From the NCBI GenBank assembly GCA_900180385.1, contig FXLX01000010.1, positions 1 to 53,880 on the forward strand: DNA of 53,880 bases. The letters are read 5' to 3'. The translations under genes were made by a program, and so were the position numbers. This DNA is from an uncultured Candidatus Thioglobus sp. Lineage in GTDB: Bacteria > Pseudomonadota > Gammaproteobacteria > PS1 > Pseudothioglobaceae. The notes under the pieces were generated by a model. It ran no database searches and was not told where the DNA came from. It was given only the letters and a program-made list of their open reading frames with translations. The stretch's first letter is position 1. Each line of letters opens with the position of its first letter. Below, piece by piece: positions 1-8,892 of this stretch.

Positions 1-128
1 CCATTCAAAAGGCTGATCGAATTATTGTATTGCGTGCAGGAAATATTATTGAACAAGGCTCACACCAAGAGTTACTTGATGCAAATGGTGAATATGCCGG
101 CTTATATAGCCATCAGTTTAAAAACTAA
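1..128 (+). CDS. ABC transporter ATP-binding protein, C-terminal end (partial)
   Basis: The window opens inside a reading frame (codons from base 3) that ends in TAA at 126-128. The visible tail reads ADRIIVLRAGNIIEQGSH and then QELL, the segment after the H-loop of ABC ATPases, and ends GLYSHQFKN. This fits the C-terminus of a fused permease-ATPase exporter of the MsbA type. Only about 41 residues are visible, so the substrate cannot be told. Its stop codon overlaps the stop of a minus-strand gene remnant. Confidence 0.75.
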   Translation, partial: IQKADRIIVLRAGNIIEQGSHQELLDANGEYAGLYSHQFKN

Positions 129-200
129 CTTTTAATCACCAGCATTTTATGTTCTAGCATATCACTCATAGTATGACCAATACCGCCAATGCCATAACTC
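125..200 (-). pseudogene. Remnant of a second aldehyde dehydrogenase 3' end
   Basis: Read on the minus strand, these bases encode SYGIGGIGHTMSDMLEHKML followed by VIKS and a stop. This is nearly identical to the last 24 residues of the intact aldehyde dehydrogenase at 302-1684 (GYGIGGIGYTMRDMLEYKML, VIKS). Upstream of this block the similarity fades and a stop codon appears, so only the extreme 3' end of a duplicated or rearranged copy survives. The rest of the stretch to base 301 holds nothing I recognise. Confidence 0.7.
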
Positions 201-301
201 AAGGCAATTCCTCACGCCAACATCTTTTTAGCACTATTATCAAGCTAAAAAAAATATCAATATTTTAAGTTCGGGAGGTTTTGCCTTAATAAGAAAGCTG
301 C

Positions 302-1684
302 TTAGCTTTTTATAACCAACATCTTGTATTCAAGCATATCGCGCATGGTGTAGCCAATACCGCCTATGCCATAGCCAGAGTGTTTACGCCCTGCAAACGG
401 CATCCAGTCCACTCTAAAGGTGGTGTAATCATTAATCATCACTGCACTAGCTTCAAGTTTTTTAGCCACATCCATAGCAAGATCCATGTCCGTACTAAAC
501 ACTGATGCTTGGAATGATACATCTAGACTATTCGCATCTTCAATTGCATCTTCAATATCTGAATAGCCATACACACATACTACTGGGGCAAAAATCTCAC
601 TAATAGAAACCTTGGAGTCTTTAGCAGGGTTGAGCAATACTGTTGGCTCATAGCTTACATCATTAATCCTTCTACCACCGCATAACAACTCAGCGCCTTC
701 ATCAATAGCCTCATTAACCCAAGCCTCAATTCTGTCAGTTTCTCTTGTTGAAATTAGAGGACCAAGATCTGAATCTTCGTTAATTGCATCACCTACTATT
801 TGAATTTTGGCAATATCAGAAATTTTTTGTGCCAAAGAAGTTAGCGTGTTGTTAGGAATATAAATACGTTGAACCGAAACACAAACTTGACCAGAATGGT
901 ACATACTAGCCTTTACCACGCCAGTAACAAAGGCATCTTCATCCTTACAAGAATCAAAAATCAGTGGCGCTACACCGCCATGTTCTAGTGCACAACGCGT
1001 ACCGGGCGCTAGTTTTGATTTTAAATACCAACCCACTTTTGCAGAACCAATAAAACTAAAAAAAGCTACACGTGGATCAGTCACTAATTTTTCAGAATTT
1101 TCCCTATTAGTCAGTGCAACCTGAGCCCAACCTTTTGGTAGTCCCGCTTCCAATGCCAATTCACTCAATCGCAAACAACACAAAGGCGTTAATGCTGCAG
1201 GTTTAATAATAACCGGGCAACCTGTAGCGATAGCTGGAATCATTTGATGAATGGCTAAATTTAATGGATGGTTAAAAGCACTGACAGCCACCACCACGCC
1301 GATAGGCTCCATAATAGTAAAAGCCTTTCTACCTGCGCCAGCAGCAGTCATATCCATGGGTATTTGTGTGCCATGGATAGATTGAATTTCTGCTACAGCA
1401 ATACGAATTCCATCTACTGCACGCGTTACCTCTACTCGAGCATCACGAATTGGCTTACCACCCTCGTTAGCAATTAAACGTGAAAAATCCTCATGCTCAG
1501 CATTAACTAATTCTGCTAATTTTTGCAAAATACGAAGTCGCTCATGAACTGGCAAGCAACCATTCTTATGTAGTTTTTGTGCTGTTGACAACATAACATC
1601 TACTTGCGATGCATCGTGCATTGGCAACTCTTTTAATGTTTTATTGGTATATGCTTGTCTAACAATTAGTTGCTCATTACTCAT
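302..1684 (-). CDS. NAD(P)-dependent aldehyde dehydrogenase
   Basis: A 460-residue member of the aldehyde dehydrogenase superfamily, which oxidises an aldehyde to a carboxylate with NAD(P)+. The family landmarks are visible: the oxyanion-hole Asn in SAFNHPLNL near residue 139, the general-base Glu in LEHGG near 234, and the catalytic Cys in SGQVCVS near 268. Length is normal for the lactaldehyde/non-phosphorylating glyceraldehyde-3-phosphate dehydrogenase-like branch, but substrate cannot be assigned. It lies 9 bp downstream of the acetolactate-synthase-like gene and probably shares its transcript. A fragment of a second copy lies just beyond its 3' end. Confidence 0.85.
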   Translation of the reverse strand: MSNEQLIVRQAYTNKTLKELPMHDASQVDVMLSTAQKLHKNGCLPVHERLRILQKLAELVNAEHEDFSRLIANEGGKPIRDARVEVTRAVDGIRIAVAEIQSIHGTQIPMDMTAAGAGRKAFTIMEPIGVVVAVSAFNHPLNLAIHQMIPAIATGCPVIIKPAALTPLCCLRLSELALEAGLPKGWAQVALTNRENSEKLVTDPRVAFFSFIGSAKVGWYLKSKLAPGTRCALEHGGVAPLIFDSCKDEDAFVTGVVKASMYHSGQVCVSVQRIYIPNNTLTSLAQKISDIAKIQIVGDAINEDSDLGPLISTRETDRIEAWVNEAIDEGAELLCGGRRINDVSYEPTVLLNPAKDSKVSISEIFAPVVCVYGYSDIEDAIEDANSLDVSFQASVFSTDMDLAMDVAKKLEASAVMINDYTTFRVDWMPFAGRKHSGYGIGGIGYTMRDMLEYKMLVIKS

Positions 1685-1693
1685 TGTAAAATC

Positions 1694-3331
1694 CTAGTTA
1701 TTGAACTGCTTTAAATCATTTAGCAGTGTTTTGGTATTTTGAGAATAATCAATTGGTAAATCGATTACATGTACGCCACCCTCAGAAAATGCTTTTTCCA
1801 TAGTTGGAATCAACTCATCACTCGAAGAAATTCTATGGCCTGATGCACCGTAACTCTGTGCATACATAACAAAATCTGGATTATTAAAATCTAGCGCAAA
1901 ATCTGGTAAATCCTGACCTGTTTGCTTCCACTTAATCATGCCGTAACCGCTGTCATTAAAAATAATAGTAATCAGATTTAGTTTAAGTCTAACAGCTGTT
2001 TCTAATTCTTGAGAATTCATCATAAAACCACCATCACCACACACGGCAACTATTTGTCTATCTGGATACATCAGCGCACAAGCCATTGCCCCAGGCAAAC
2101 CCGCACCCATAGCTGCCAAAGCGTTATCAAGTAGAAGTGTGTTTGGCTGGTGAGCATGATAATGCCTTGCAAACCAAAGTTTAAACATGCCATTATCAAG
2201 TGAAACAATACCGTCATCATCCAGCACCTTGCGTACATCAGCCACCACACGCTGTGGCAACATTGGGAATGAAGTGTCATCATCAAGCGCATGAATTGCC
2301 CTTCTAGTTCTTTCACGAATTGGCTCAATCCAATTATTATCACAGGCATAACAACTATCTAGTGACTGTGTCAGTCTATCAATCGAATTACTAACATTAC
2401 CCACTACTTCCACTTGAGGGTAATAGATATCTTTAATTTGAGCCGAGTGAAAGTTTACATGGATCACTTTCTGATGATCGCCCTTCATAATAAATGGTGG
2501 CTTTTCGATAATATCATGACCGACATTAATAATCAGATCGGCCTTTTTAATAGCCTCATGTACATAATCCTTACTTGAAAAAGCAGCTGTACCAATAAAG
2601 TGAGAATCATCGCCACTGAGTACACCCTTGCCCATTTGCGTATTAAAGAATTTAATCCCTGTTTTATTAACAAAATTAGACAAAGGTTGACGAATACGCT
2701 TACGATTAGCGCCTGCGCCCACTAATAATAACGGCCTTTTAGCAGCTTTAATTGCCTCAACCGCTTTTTCAATCGCACGATCACTGGCAAACACACGATG
2801 AATGGTTTGTCTTGGAAAAACTGAGTCATCCCCAACTTCCTCTCTGGCGATATCTTCAGGTAGTTCCAAATGAACCGCACCCGGTCGCTCTTCTTCGGCG
2901 ATTCTAAAGGCGCCACGAACCAAAGCAGGAATTTGCCTGCCATAAACAATTTGCTCTGAATCCTTGACCAAAGGCTCCATCATTCGAACAATATCTAAAA
3001 TCTGGAATTTACCTTGCAAGCCTGCTTTAATCGGCTTTTGCCCAGTAATGACCACCAATGGCATGCCGCCTAACTGCGCATAAGCAATTGCGGTAACTAA
3101 ATTAGTAGCACCGGGGCCGAGTGTGGCCAAACACACACCCGCTCTGCCTGTTAAGCGACCATAAGTAGCTGCCATAAAAGCTGCCGCTTGTTCGTGTCGA
3201 GTCAGAATAAATTTAATGGAAGAGCCTCGAAGAGAATCCAATAGATCTAGATTTTCTTCTCCAGGAATACCAAAAATATACTCAACACCTTCACTCTCAA
3301 GTGCTTTTACAAATAAATCAGATGCTTTCAT
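1694..3331 (-). CDS. Thiamine-diphosphate-dependent acetolactate synthase-like enzyme
   Basis: About 545 residues from the ATG at 3331, chosen because a strong AGGAGG-type ribosome site lies just upstream; an in-frame start 23 codons earlier would overlap the preceding gene further. The ThDP-activating glutamate is in RHEQAAAF (about residue 47) and the cofactor/Mg motif in CGDGGFMMN through IIFNDSGYG (about 430-465). The three-domain IlvB/AlsS layout is complete. Known family members condense pyruvate to acetolactate; related enzymes use other 2-keto acids, and no regulatory small subunit gene is adjacent. The upstream gene ends inside this one (about 14 bp overlap), so the three genes look like one operon. 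Confidence 0.82.
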   Translation of the reverse strand: MKASDLFVKALESEGVEYIFGIPGEENLDLLDSLRGSSIKFILTRHEQAAAFMAATYGRLTGRAGVCLATLGPGATNLVTAIAYAQLGGMPLVVITGQKPIKAGLQGKFQILDIVRMMEPLVKDSEQIVYGRQIPALVRGAFRIAEEERPGAVHLELPEDIAREEVGDDSVFPRQTIHRVFASDRAIEKAVEAIKAAKRPLLLVGAGANRKRIRQPLSNFVNKTGIKFFNTQMGKGVLSGDDSHFIGTAAFSSKDYVHEAIKKADLIINVGHDIIEKPPFIMKGDHQKVIHVNFHSAQIKDIYYPQVEVVGNVSNSIDRLTQSLDSCYACDNNWIEPIRERTRRAIHALDDDTSFPMLPQRVVADVRKVLDDDGIVSLDNGMFKLWFARHYHAHQPNTLLLDNALAAMGAGLPGAMACALMYPDRQIVAVCGDGGFMMNSQELETAVRLKLNLITIIFNDSGYGMIKWKQTGQDLPDFALDFNNPDFVMYAQSYGASGHRISSSDELIPTMEKAFSEGGVHVIDLPIDYSQNTKTLLNDLKQFNN

Positions 3332-4832
3332 TTTTTCCTCCTTTTGGATATATAGAATAGAGTTCATCCATGGGTATGGATTTTCCATTAACTTGTACAA
3401 TTCTAACGTGGGCTCGATTTAACCCTCTTACTTCTTTCACGCCGCAAGAATGGGCGATAATTTCTACTGTTTTGGTTATACTGTTAACATAGTTCTTAAC
3501 TTTTTCAGCCTTTCTTGCGGGGTTTAAACCTTTTTGCAGTCGTTTATTATGTGTAGTGATACCAGTTGGACAGGTGTTCTTATTACACTTTAAAGATTGA
3601 ATACAACCAATAGAAAACATAAAACCTCTTGCAGAGGTAACAAAATCAGCCCCTACGCAAATCGCCCAAGCTACGTCAGCTGGGGTAATCATCTTACCTG
3701 AAGCAATAATCTTAATTCTATCTTCTAGGCCATTTTGCATAATTTTATCCACCATTAATGGTAATGCTTCTTTAAGTGGCAAGCCCAAATTATCCATCAA
3801 TGCCATGGGTGCTGCGCCAGTACCGCCATCACCCCCATCAATGGTAATAAAATCTGGCGCCGAACCAATACCACGAACATTCACCTCACTCAGAATTGCA
3901 TCCAGCCATTTAATATGGCCAATTACTGTTTTAAAGCCAACTGGTTTTTTGGTCACTTGACGAATGTGATCAATCATATCCAGCAGTTCACTGGCGTTTG
4001 ACACCTCAATATGACGATTGGGCGAGATTGAGTCCTTGCCTTTTAAAATACCTCTAATGTTTGAGATTTCTGTGGTTACTTTAATACCTGGCAAAATACC
4101 GCCTTTACCTGGTTTAGCACCCTGAGATATTTTAATCTCAAACATCTTAACTTGCTCATGTTTGGCAATTTCAGCTAATTTAACATCATCCAAACCACCA
4201 TATTTGGTGCGAACGCCGTATTTAGCCGTACCAATTTGAAATACTAAATCCGCGCCACTTTTTAAATGATAAGGACTTAAGCCGCCTTCACCAGTATTCA
4301 GCCAACAGCCTGCTTGTTGAGCGCCACCAGATAAAGCTAATATAGCTGGCTTAGAAATAGCGCCGTAACTCATACCAGAAATATTGAAAATAGATTTGGC
4401 AGCATAAGGATTTTCACTATAGCCTTCACCAATGGCGATAACTTTGGTTTCTACCGCATCACTATCAAGGGTTGGAAATGGACAGTTAATAAAAATAACA
4501 GTGCCTGGTATATTAAGATTTTTGGTAGAGCCAAAAGCAATAGTATTGTCTTTGCCTTTTGAGGCACGATTAACCCACTCTCGCTCTGCTCGATTAAAAG
4601 GCATTTCTTCACGATCCATGGCAAAGAAATATTGGCGAAAAAACTCACCTAAAGTACTAAATAAATAACGAAAATGACCAACCACTGGGTAGTTTCTTAA
4701 AATGGCATTTTTACTTTGAGTAACATCAAATATAAAAGTAAAAACAATAACGGCAAATATCAACCCCAATAGCCAAATAAATAGAATTGGCATTAGATTT
4801 AAAATAGTACTAAATGTGTCAGATATTTGCAT
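3318..4832 (-). CDS. FMN-binding glutamate synthase-domain protein, membrane anchored
   Basis: A 504-residue protein with an N-terminal transmembrane segment (about residues 12-38) followed by a glutamate-synthase central/FMN barrel domain. The GGDGGTGAAPMA phosphate-binding loop and the Cys cluster CIQSLKCNKNTCPTGI, which matches the 3Fe-4S motif of GltB, are intact. Stand-alone proteins of this type lack the amidotransferase domain, so classical glutamate synthase activity is not expected and the substrate is unknown. It is first in a three-gene minus-strand unit with the acetolactate-synthase-like and aldehyde dehydrogenase genes. Confidence 0.85.
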   Translation of the reverse strand: MQISDTFSTILNLMPILFIWLLGLIFAVIVFTFIFDVTQSKNAILRNYPVVGHFRYLFSTLGEFFRQYFFAMDREEMPFNRAEREWVNRASKGKDNTIAFGSTKNLNIPGTVIFINCPFPTLDSDAVETKVIAIGEGYSENPYAAKSIFNISGMSYGAISKPAILALSGGAQQAGCWLNTGEGGLSPYHLKSGADLVFQIGTAKYGVRTKYGGLDDVKLAEIAKHEQVKMFEIKISQGAKPGKGGILPGIKVTTEISNIRGILKGKDSISPNRHIEVSNASELLDMIDHIRQVTKKPVGFKTVIGHIKWLDAILSEVNVRGIGSAPDFITIDGGDGGTGAAPMALMDNLGLPLKEALPLMVDKIMQNGLEDRIKIIASGKMITPADVAWAICVGADFVTSARGFMFSIGCIQSLKCNKNTCPTGITTHNKRLQKGLNPARKAEKVKNYVNSITKTVEIIAHSCGVKEVRGLNRAHVRIVQVNGKSIPMDELYSIYPKGGKNESI

Positions 4833-4898
4833 TATTCCCCCCGAATATTTGATAAGTATCTTACTCCTAACAAAAACAATTACAACCTTGATAACGAA

Positions 4899-4927
4899 AA
4901 AAAACCTTTATATTAGAAAGGTTTTTT
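4899..4927 (-). terminator. Rho-independent terminator (bidirectional in form)
   Basis: An 11-bp perfect stem, left arm 4899-4909 (AAAAAACCTTT) and right arm 4917-4927, with a 7-nt loop. A-runs and T-runs flank both sides. It lies directly downstream of the minus-strand bufferin-like remnants, so it probably ends that transcript before the glutamate-synthase-domain gene. Confidence 0.7.
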
Positions 4928-4955
4928 ATGTTGTTATTAATTACTTTATTTATCG

Positions 4956-5270
4956 TTATTTTTTAGATAATAATCCAATCCAAATCTGCCTGATCCGGTA
5001 ATTAATATTGGTATTAGCATTGCTAAGAAACTCATCGCTTATATTGTAAAAAAATGGAGTTTTACTTTCCCAAGATTTGTAAAACTCCAATGCAAATCCA
5101 TCAAAATCTTCACCCAGAGCGTCATGAATTTCACTCTTATTATCTTTTAAAAAAGACACCATATTACCTTGAAATAAACGCCTATACACATCAGAACGTT
5201 CAAAGGGTTTTTGTTTCGATCTTCCACGAATGTAATCCGTTAATGATCTTTGATAGTCTTCCAAACCCAT
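4956..5270 (-). pseudogene. Truncated DUF2063 (BufC/HvfC-like) protein
   Basis: The 104 codons match the N-terminal domain of DUF2063 proteins (QRSLTDYIRG, then VYRRLFQGNMVSFLK), which are partners of DUF692 multinuclear iron enzymes in bufferin-type RiPP loci. Normal members are about 250 residues with a C-terminal domain; here the frame ends shortly after residue 95, so the recruitment half is missing. It starts at the stop of the truncated DUF692 frame and ends about 30 bp before a terminator. It may be translated but is unlikely to work as a full partner. Confidence 0.6.
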
Positions 5271-5635
5271 TATGCCTCCTTGTTTAATTCATCAATTGGC
5301 GGAATATTAAAATCACGCTCAATAGTTGTAGGTGCAACACCAAATTTTTGATAAGCCATTTTTAATGTTTGCATAGATTCTTCGGTAATATGATCACCAT
5401 GAGAATCAAAGCGATCCATAAAGCTCTTAGTTTGTTGGATGTAGTCTTTATCTAGCGGATCAACAGACCCAATAGATAAAGATAGACCGTGTAAAACAAC
5501 AGAATGTTCATTTCTTAATGTTTCAAATTCTGCCTCTTTGCCTATCCAATTTTCTGGCGCCACTTCCAAATAGTCAAATACTAATTCTTTAGGAAGGTCT
5601 CCCATACTTCTTTTATAAGCCAGTCTAACATTCAT
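5270..5635 (-). pseudogene. DUF692 (MNIO, BufB/HvfB-like) gene with large in-frame deletion
   Basis: Residues 1-75 match the start of DUF692 enzymes (LEVAPENW, VLHGLSLSIGS) and the end matches the family C-terminus (PTTIERDFNIPPIDEL). The middle is gone: 121 codons against about 280 in the family. The lost part holds the ENPSSY-, DVNN- and HLAG-type metal-ligand motifs seen in the intact paralogue at 7641-8462, so the iron site cannot form. The deletion kept the frame. LEVAPENW marks it as a different subfamily from the paralogue (FEVHSENF). Confidence 0.75.
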
Positions 5636-5641
5636 CGCTAT

Positions 5642-5765
5642 CTACTTCTTCGCACCACATAAACCTTCGCCGCACTTACCCTCTCCTTCACCTGCCCAAG
5701 CGAAAGTGCTTGCTGTTGTTGTTAATGCGACTGCTGCTAATAATGCTATTTTTTTTGTTATTCAT
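5642..5765 (-). pseudogene. Bufferin-like RiPP precursor (DUF2282/BufA type), frameshifted at A8
   Basis: In the frame after the A-run this encodes a signal-peptide core (KKIALLAAVALTTTASTFAW), then AGEGEGKCGEGLCGAKK and a stop. EGKCG is the hallmark motif of DUF2282 bufferin precursors, whose cysteines are modified by the DUF692 enzyme; such peptides bind copper. The only nearby ATG (5763-5765) is in another frame: the coding A8 tract (T8 at 5749-5756) is one base longer than needed. With A7 the product would be about 40 residues starting MNNKKIALL. Either the gene is broken or it needs slippage to be expressed. It sits just upstream of the truncated DUF692 and DUF2063 genes, the usual bufA-bufB-bufC order. 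Confidence 0.62.
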
Positions 5766-5823
5766 TTTAGTTTAAAAATTATACCCATGTAATTGCTAAC
5801 AACCACAACCAGATATACGTAGA

Positions 5824-6701
5824 TTATTTTGAAAAGTATATTTTTGTCTTAGGATAAAAAGACATCCAGGCAAAGTAAAAGCCTTGAATAGTCGGAATTA
5901 TCTCCCCATCCTTATCTTTGATTTGAGCGGACTTATTGTCACTATCCCACTCTATTGTATAACGCTTACCATTAATAACATCTGTAAATTGACGCTTGGC
6001 GTTCTTATCCAACTCGCTAAACGGATAGGCGCAGGGAAATACAAAGTCCTACTGGCGCCATAATTACCATATGGATTACGCGTGTAGTCTCGACTGTAGC
6101 CCGTATCTGTCGACAATACCAATGTATCAGAATGCTGCTCTTTCCAGCCACCCCATGTTGTATGGGTGCTTGCCAATACTTGTAATTTTTCATTTACCAA
6201 TGGGCCACTAATTGCCTTAGATAAAATTTGCGAAAATAACGATTCGGTTACATCATCATATAAAAGCACGCCTGAATTATATAGCAACCCTGAAACACCA
6301 AAGCGTGAATGGTTACCTGCTATATCGGCTGAGAAAACAGCACCTGTGCCACAAAGTGGGCAATAAGTTACGGCAAAACTTTTATCTCCAATACTGTCAT
6401 TAACAATCTCATGCCAATTAAGAATGTTAATTGGATAAGCTTTAGCTATGCCATCTATCTCTACTGCTAATACTCGATTAACATCTTTAAGAAAATCAGC
6501 TTTATCCTTGGTAACAAACACAGGATTGTCTATCGCAGGAATGCCGTCCTTTCCAGGTCCACCCGATAAAATCTGAGTAATATCAATACTTGAATTGGAT
6601 AAATAAAATCCATTTTTGCTGATGCTATTTTGCGCATTACAGCCACTCGTCAACAAAAAATAGGTAAATATTACAAATAATATTGGTATTTTACGATTCA
6701 A
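5824..6701 (-). pseudogene. DUF3179 lipoprotein, deleted and frameshifted
   Basis: The N-terminal part has a lipoprotein signal (FTYFLLTSGC, lipobox LTSGC) and strong DUF3179 motifs: AIDNPVF, AYPINILNWHEIVND, TYCPLCGTGAVF, and RDYTRNPYGNYG. After about residue 225 the frame breaks (near 6020-6035). The last conserved block, AYPFSELDKN onward, resumes in the frame ending at 5824. The join (ttccctgcgcctatccg) drops the residues that normally lie between the FP and AYPFS motifs. DUF3179 function is not established; it neighbours DoxX and MNIO genes here. Confidence 0.7.
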
Positions 6702-7060
6702 GATTTCTGCTTGAAAATGAGCGAATCTAGTGAGAATTTACCCTGGCCATAAATAACACTAACCAATAGCATCACACCCCAGAGTTTGTGGTCATAAAAA
6801 CCACCTTGCCAAATCACTGGATAAGAGACAACCGCAACAATATTAAAGAAAAATAACTTCACTGCCACCAGTCTAGTTGCCAAGCCTAAGACTAAAAATA
6901 CAGGCAAAATAAGCTCTGCCGCCGTGCCTAAATAAGCTGCCAATTCCCACGGTAGGAATGGTACTTGATAATCATTTTCAAACAAATAAAGCGTGGTGTC
7001 CCAATTTTGAAACTTTAAAAGCCCCGCTCTAAAAAATGCGTCTGCTACGTACAAATGCAC
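6698..7060 (-). CDS. DoxX family membrane protein
   Basis: A small integral membrane protein of about 120 residues with three or four hydrophobic segments and DoxX-family motifs: VADAFFRAGLLKFQNWDTTL, LPWELAAYLGTAAEL, LGLATRLVA. DoxX genes are frequent members of bufferin/Hvf operons next to DUF692 and DUF2063 genes, which is the context here. The frame stays open upstream to about 7113 with plausible coding (DLYNTIFATISKYSDDIFKL), but has no in-frame ATG; GTG at 7060 is the first standard start, and would remove the usual first membrane segment. A lost start codon is possible. It overlaps the DUF3179 remnant by 4 bp. Confidence 0.72.
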   Translation of the reverse strand: MHLYVADAFFRAGLLKFQNWDTTLYLFENDYQVPFLPWELAAYLGTAAELILPVFLVLGLATRLVAVKLFFFNIVAVVSYPVIWQGGFYDHKLWGVMLLVSVIYGQGKFSLDSLIFKQKS

Positions 7061-7125
7061 AAATAGTTTAAAAATATCGTCGCTGTATTTGCTTATTGTT
7101 GCAAATATTGTATTGTATAAATCAA

Positions 7126-7648
7126 TTATTTTGTTAATTTTTCTACGATTACCTTAGCCCCTTTTTTACTAATTTTTAAATAATCTCCACCCTGAGAAAA
7201 ATCTAATGGCTTGCTGTTTTCATCTAACCGCCAAATGGTAATAATAGGATTATTTGAATGCATAAAAAACACCTTATTGAGCGAAAAATAACAGCGCTCA
7301 TAAAACAATTCAAATTTTGCCACGTCGGTTAAATAAGGTAGCGAGCTACACTGCTGATTGTTTTCAATAAAATCAGCAAACTCATGCCCATAATCAATCA
7401 TATTGCCGGTTTTTGAAGGGGTTTTTTTTAATAAAATCTTTAGCCAACATATTAAAAAATTTCTTACCCACTAAGCGCAACACGCAGGAATAAGTTTTTT
7501 CTAGTGCGCTGGTTAAATTAGAAAAATAATTATTATGATAAACATGCATTAAATCAACAGCTGTAAATCTTCCATTAGCCAGATAATTTTTAGCATTTTT
7601 TGGGTTTAAAACATCTTGATAAAAATCCACTTGTAATTGTTTAAGCAT
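7126..7648 (-). pseudogene. DUF2063 (BufC/HvfC-like) protein, frameshifted at A8
   Basis: The two halves of one gene are in different frames. The first half starts at ATG 7648 (MLKQLQVDFYQDVL) and runs through LVGKKFFNMLAKDFIKK; the second continues KTPSKTGNMIDYGHEF to a stop at 7126. They meet at an A8 tract (T8 at 7432-7439); A7 would give one continuous frame of about 173 codons. DUF2063 proteins are usually near 250 residues, and the stretch between LTDVAKFE and SNNPIITIW is short, so an internal deletion is likely as well. The start overlaps the end of the intact DUF692 gene by 8 bp, as expected for an MNIO-partner pair. Confidence 0.7.
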
Positions 7649-8462
7649 CAAGCACCGCCTGAGCCTTTTTGGCTTCATCTAGCAAAATTGACAAATCTGG
7701 AATGTCAGTATCCCACTCAATTAAAGTAGGTGTGTTGCCAATTTTTTGAATGATTTTTTGGTACAAATCCCAAACTTCATCACTCACCCGTTTAGAATGG
7801 TCATCAATTAATATTGTACCTTGCTCGAGTTTTTTTTCAGTGTAGCCCGCTAGGTGTATTTCTTTAACGTCTTTGGCGTCAATACAATTTAGATAATCCT
7901 GCGCTTTGTAGCCATGATTAAAACAACTGACATAAACATTATTAACATCAAGCAATAAGCCACAACCACTAAGACTAGGAAGTGCGGCAAAAAAATCCCA
8001 TTCTGATATATTAGAATCTTTAAAACAAATATAAGAAGATGGATTCTCAATTAAGATTTTCCTGCCTAAAAAATCTTGCACTTGTTTAACTTTATTAACA
8101 AAATTATTTAAAGATTCTTGAGTGTAGGGAACGGGCAATAAATCATTTAAATAATGCCCATTAATACTTGACCAAGACAGATGGTCTGAAATTAAATCGG
8201 GTGAAAACCTATCAACTGCGGTTTTAAGTTTATGCAGATGATTTTTATCCAAAACATCACCAGAGCCTAATGACAAGCCAATACCATGAAGACTAATGGG
8301 ATAATTTTGGGCAATTTGCTCAAGCTGATAACTGGCTAAATTATCATAAAAAAAATTCTCACTATGCACTTCAAACCAATTAATATTCGGCTTTTCGTCA
8401 ATCACCTGTTGCAAGTGTTGATGCCTAAGCCCAATGCCATAATTGTTAATCTTGCCTACCAA
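7641..8462 (-). CDS. DUF692 multinuclear non-haem iron oxidative enzyme (MNIO, BufB/HvfB-like)
   Basis: An apparently intact 273-residue DUF692 protein. The TIM-barrel family motifs with predicted iron ligands are present in order: FEVHSENF, LHGIGLSLGS, SDHLSW, ENPSSYICF, LLLDVNNVYVS, EIHLAGY, DDHSKRV and LIEWD. Known members modify cysteines in ribosomally made precursor peptides, giving copper-binding bufferins or related products. Its partner DUF2063 gene overlaps its end but is frameshifted. No precursor peptide gene lies immediately upstream, where a frameshifted rhodanese gene sits instead; the only candidate substrate I see is the slipped EGKCG peptide 2 kb downstream. Confidence 0.85.
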   Translation of the reverse strand: MVGKINNYGIGLRHQHLQQVIDEKPNINWFEVHSENFFYDNLASYQLEQIAQNYPISLHGIGLSLGSGDVLDKNHLHKLKTAVDRFSPDLISDHLSWSSINGHYLNDLLPVPYTQESLNNFVNKVKQVQDFLGRKILIENPSSYICFKDSNISEWDFFAALPSLSGCGLLLDVNNVYVSCFNHGYKAQDYLNCIDAKDVKEIHLAGYTEKKLEQGTILIDDHSKRVSDEVWDLYQKIIQKIGNTPTLIEWDTDIPDLSILLDEAKKAQAVLDA

Positions 8463-8506
8463 AATTGATACCCAGGTTTGTTTTTAGCAGCTATTTTAGT
8501 GGTTGC

Positions 8507-8892
8507 TCAGCCTTTATCAATCCAGCCATAGTTGATACCACCATCGAGTTCATAAATATTTTTATACTCAGTTTTTATCTCTAAAAACCTGCCAATGGTT
8601 TTGGTGCGATTCGCGTGCGCGCACACTAAAATAAATTCATCATTTTTATTTTTGACAATTTTTGACAAATCTTTAAGCCATTTTTTGGCGTCATAATTGC
8701 CTTTTTCATCAAAAAAGTGAGTTTATATGCATTGGCAATAACGCCGTATTTTTCATACTCATCAACTCGACGAACATCAATAATCGCCACACCATTGGCT
8801 ATTTTTTCTTGCACTTGCTCGGTTGAAAGCTGGGTATCAAGAGCATTGCCAAAATTAAAAAAATGTTTGGAGAAATTATGAACAAAAAACAA
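8507..8892 (-). pseudogene. Rhodanese-domain protein, frameshifted
   Basis: The first part reads LSTEQVQEKIANGVAIIDVR and VDEYEKYGVIANAYKLTF, a rhodanese start. The remainder lies in a second frame: DEKGNYDAKKWLKDL, then the active-site loop LVCAHANRTKTIG with the sulfur-accepting Cys, then ELDGGINYGW and a stop at 8507-8509. The T6 run after the ACT codon (8715-8720 region) is one base short; T7 would join the two. Full length would be about 128 codons from the TTG at 8892, the start being uncertain. It faces the divergent anti-sigma remnant. Confidence 0.65.

Noticed and set aside
2071..2349. Open frame of 92 codons on the minus strand inside the acetolactate-synthase-like gene
   Set aside because: It is a shadow in another frame of a gene with clear conserved motifs and has no ribosome site or recognisable domain.
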